Source: Spirogloea muscicola
Lineage: Eukaryota > Streptophyta > Zygnematophyceae > Spirogloeales > Spirogloeaceae
Direction: 5' to 3'
DNA length: 30,454 bases
Assembly (NCBI GenBank): GCA_009602725.1
Contig: WELB01000169.1
Span: 195,410 to 225,863, forward strand
Shown: positions 28,501 through 30,454 of the stretch, one piece after another
How the letters are laid out: each line of letters begins with the position of its first letter
Numbering within the stretch: position 1 is the stretch's first letter
Program-made: the position numbers and the translations under genes
Notes under the pieces: generated by a model
Seen by the model: the letters and a program-made list of their open reading frames with translations, nothing else
Told to the model about the DNA's origin: nothing
Databases searched by the model: none

Positions 28501-30389
28501 ATAGCATCTAATTTGTGGAATCGAACTCAAAATCTCCATACAGTCAACCTGCATACGTCCTTTTCCATCACATATGTATATGCATCTTCTGGACAATGAC
28601 TCCGATACATCACGAAGTTTCCTTTGTTTGGAAGATGCAGACTGTTAACCATCAGTAGCAATGGAAGAGGCAATTTGTCAACCTATCAGTAGCATGTCTG
28701 TGCAGCTACACAATCAGTATCGACTTCGAACCAGACTTGGGCGATTCAGCAGAGTCGTCTTCAGCTGATGCAGCCAACCTTGAAAATGATGATATCACAC
28801 TTGGGCAACACCCAGTGACTGGACTTCAAGTAAGCACCTTGATTGCTCTCATAAGACATGGCACAGGTTTCGTACCTCAATCCTTGATGAGCTTCACATT
28901 GTCCAGGTCGACAGGTTTTGTTGCTTGCCATCAGCAATAATCATCAATGTTTCTGATAAGTTGTTGCAAGGTTTACTTTTGTTGCATTGGAGCCAATGTT
29001 CACATGCAACTGTAGAATTGACGAGGCAATTTTGTGCTCTATGCACCCAATAACAAGAGCTTGCTTACTCTGCAGATTGTTGCCAATGGTCCTTACGGGC
29101 CATATGTACAGATGGGCGACGCAGTTGGGAAGCGAAAGCCCAGGCGAGCATCGCTTCCAAAGGTATCACCAGTGTCAGTGCCTATTTACATAGAGAATGG
29201 AGTACATGCTGTGCTCTCTGACTCAAATTATGTGGACACATGATTGAGGTTGTGGTATCCTTGAAAAGGTCATTGTCCAAGTCCTCTGCTAGTGATGCCA
29301 ATGTTACGAATTGTGCTGCATGATCTTCCTGCAGGATATGAAGCTTGTGGATGTGACCTTTGGACTTGCGACTAGTCTGCTCGCCCTGCCTAGAAGCCTG
29401 GTGAGCTGTGCCAACTTTTGCATCATCTTGAATCAGTCACATGCTCAACACAAAGAGGTGAAGGCCCAAAATCGTGCAGTGTTGGAAAGTCTACCCCCTG
29501 GCTCCTGATCTCGGAATAGAATACTATCCCTCTACACGAGCAAGGCTTTGTGTGGAGTGCTCACAACATTTCATAAGCACAAAACTAATAGCTCACCACG
29601 ATGAGCTCAAACTTAGCTAAAACGAATGGATGCACAGCTGATGCAAGATTGCTCGGTGCTTACAGGGTGCACACTTGGACGAGGGTGGTGATGTGCAGCT
29701 CAAGCAGGGGCCATATGGGCTGTACGTGAAGCACAGCAGCACGTCTGCAGTTGTGCCCAAGGTCGCATTCCATCTGACCAGCCTGAGAGTGACCTTTGGT
29801 GAAGCTTCTACAGGAATAAGCAACGCCATGTCTGCGCAGACCCTTCTAATTCGGCAACCCCAGGACAAAACATACACCGAAGATAGCTGTCTTGTTGTGA
29901 AGGCTGCTTGTGTCCTGAACTTGATCATCTTGATCCGTCAAGTCGATATACAAGGCAAGTAGAATTTGGTCTCATGCAAGAACCGGGTATGGATGGTTCA
30001 GGTTTCAAGGCCGAGGGACCAGGGTTTTGGGTTGCACTTGCTGTCATGTATTATGTACCTTAAGCCGGACTCGAGGTTGCCGGGAAGGTATTGAGTTCTA
30101 GGAGACAGGTCACTAGGAATGCCGGGCTTGCCTGTCTACCTGTTCATAATATTTCTGGAGTCAAGTGTCTTAACGGCATTCAAAGTTGCTCATCTCTTTT
30201 GTCCATGAAGCTGTTAGTACTGCTTATTAATTTCTGATGTCCATAGTTTAGGAACTTGTAGCTGAGGATGTGACTCTCGAGATGGCAGTGGAGTTTCTAC
30301 GCACTAAGAGAGCTGTGAGGCCATCCAAAAAGTCAGCCACAAAGGTCGAGCTATCAAAAGCGCACTCAGGTAATGGGCTTGCGCCTTAA
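22569..30389 (+). CDS. TOPA: DNA topoisomerase I, bacterial/plastid type IA
   Basis: A type IA topoisomerase that relaxes negative supercoils through a 5'-phosphotyrosine; in plants this class works in chloroplasts and/or mitochondria. Exons: 22569-22694, about 23782-24128, 24454-24610, 24839-25042, 25235-25417, 25863 to about 26098, 26420-26529, 26821-27101, 27335-27487, 27813-28052, 28235-28431, 28706-28829, 29076-29162, 29335-29400, 29666-29761, 30252-30389; about 914 residues. Domains: Arg/Ser/Ala-rich N terminus like a transit peptide; TOPRIM ([17 protein letters not shown] near residue 90, [15 protein letters not shown] near 165); [16 protein letters not shown]; active-site [11 protein letters not shown] (Tyr near 393); [29 protein letters not shown]; a C4 zinc ribbon (CPRC...GCSAYPSC); and C-terminal Toprim_C_rpt units ([22 protein letters not shown]). 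Weak points: the exon 1 to 2 link, the end of exon 6, and whether the final exon stops at 30387-30389 or splices at G|GTAATG (30370). Confidence 0.93.
22695..23781 (+). other. TOPA intron 1 (about 1.1 kb)
   Basis: The first TOPA intron in this model, bounded by CAG|GTGCAG and TTGCAG|CTA, both phase 0. It is much longer than the others and could hide a small exon. It contains a hairpin, GGTGTGCT-tg-AGCACACC, at 23392-23409. Confidence 0.45.
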
Positions 30390-30454
30390 GACCCCTGACC
30401 TGAGCACATCAGACCAAACGCTAGCCAGCAAATTGAAAAAAGGAGGCGGGGGGG
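30390..30454. other. Window end, low complexity
   Basis: Ends with AAAAAAGGAGGCGGGGGG; nothing recognised. Confidence 0.5.

Overview
This window looks like nuclear DNA of a eukaryote, most likely a green alga or other member of Viridiplantae. The evidence is four conserved genes cut by many short introns (about 130-420 bp, mostly GT-AG with canonical donors such as GTGAGT), a bacterial/plastid-type DNA topoisomerase I carrying the C-terminal repeats known from plant and cyanobacterial TopA, and a plant-like choline/ethanolamine kinase. The species cannot be named from the sequence. No bacterial operons, rRNA or convincing tRNA genes were seen.

Layout. 1-655 is very GC-rich and without a recognisable gene. 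656-3615 is a patchwork of nested, mostly 5'-truncated non-LTR retrotransposon pieces, including one long endonuclease-like ORF remnant. 3616-4681 has nothing recognised. 4682-about 8437 (minus) is an HRD3/SEL1L gene, the Sel1-repeat subunit of the ER-associated degradation ubiquitin ligase. Its first intron is retroelement-derived and its first exon holds a 67-base homopolymer next to an N. 8638-12506 is a second dense retroelement nest that runs into a gap of about 500 N. 13008-15338 (plus) is a choline/ethanolamine kinase lacking only its extreme 5' end. 15339-19431 holds retroelement relics and unassigned DNA. 19432-21905 (minus) is the 3' three-quarters of ORC4, cut off at a single N at 21945 where the assembly jumps into repeats. 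22569 (possibly further upstream) to 30389 (plus) is a topoisomerase I gene of about 16 exons, probably organelle-targeted.

The four genes do not form a pathway. They are ordinary housekeeping genes: ER protein quality control, phospholipid head-group kinase, origin recognition, and organellar DNA topology. The exon models were built by hand from conserved motifs, and codon phase was tracked across every junction. All junctions agree except one in TOPA (near 26098-26117).

The most unusual content is the retroelement population. At least four sequence families (here A-D) share an ORF end of the form SDLxLLxRGY-stop, a short 3' UTR, and a terminal GGCTGG...CCAGCC stem-loop. Tiny insertions of 74 and 89 bp, containing only this 3' tip and flanked by short target-site duplications, are frozen inside other copies. 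This points to the hairpin tip as the part recognised during integration.
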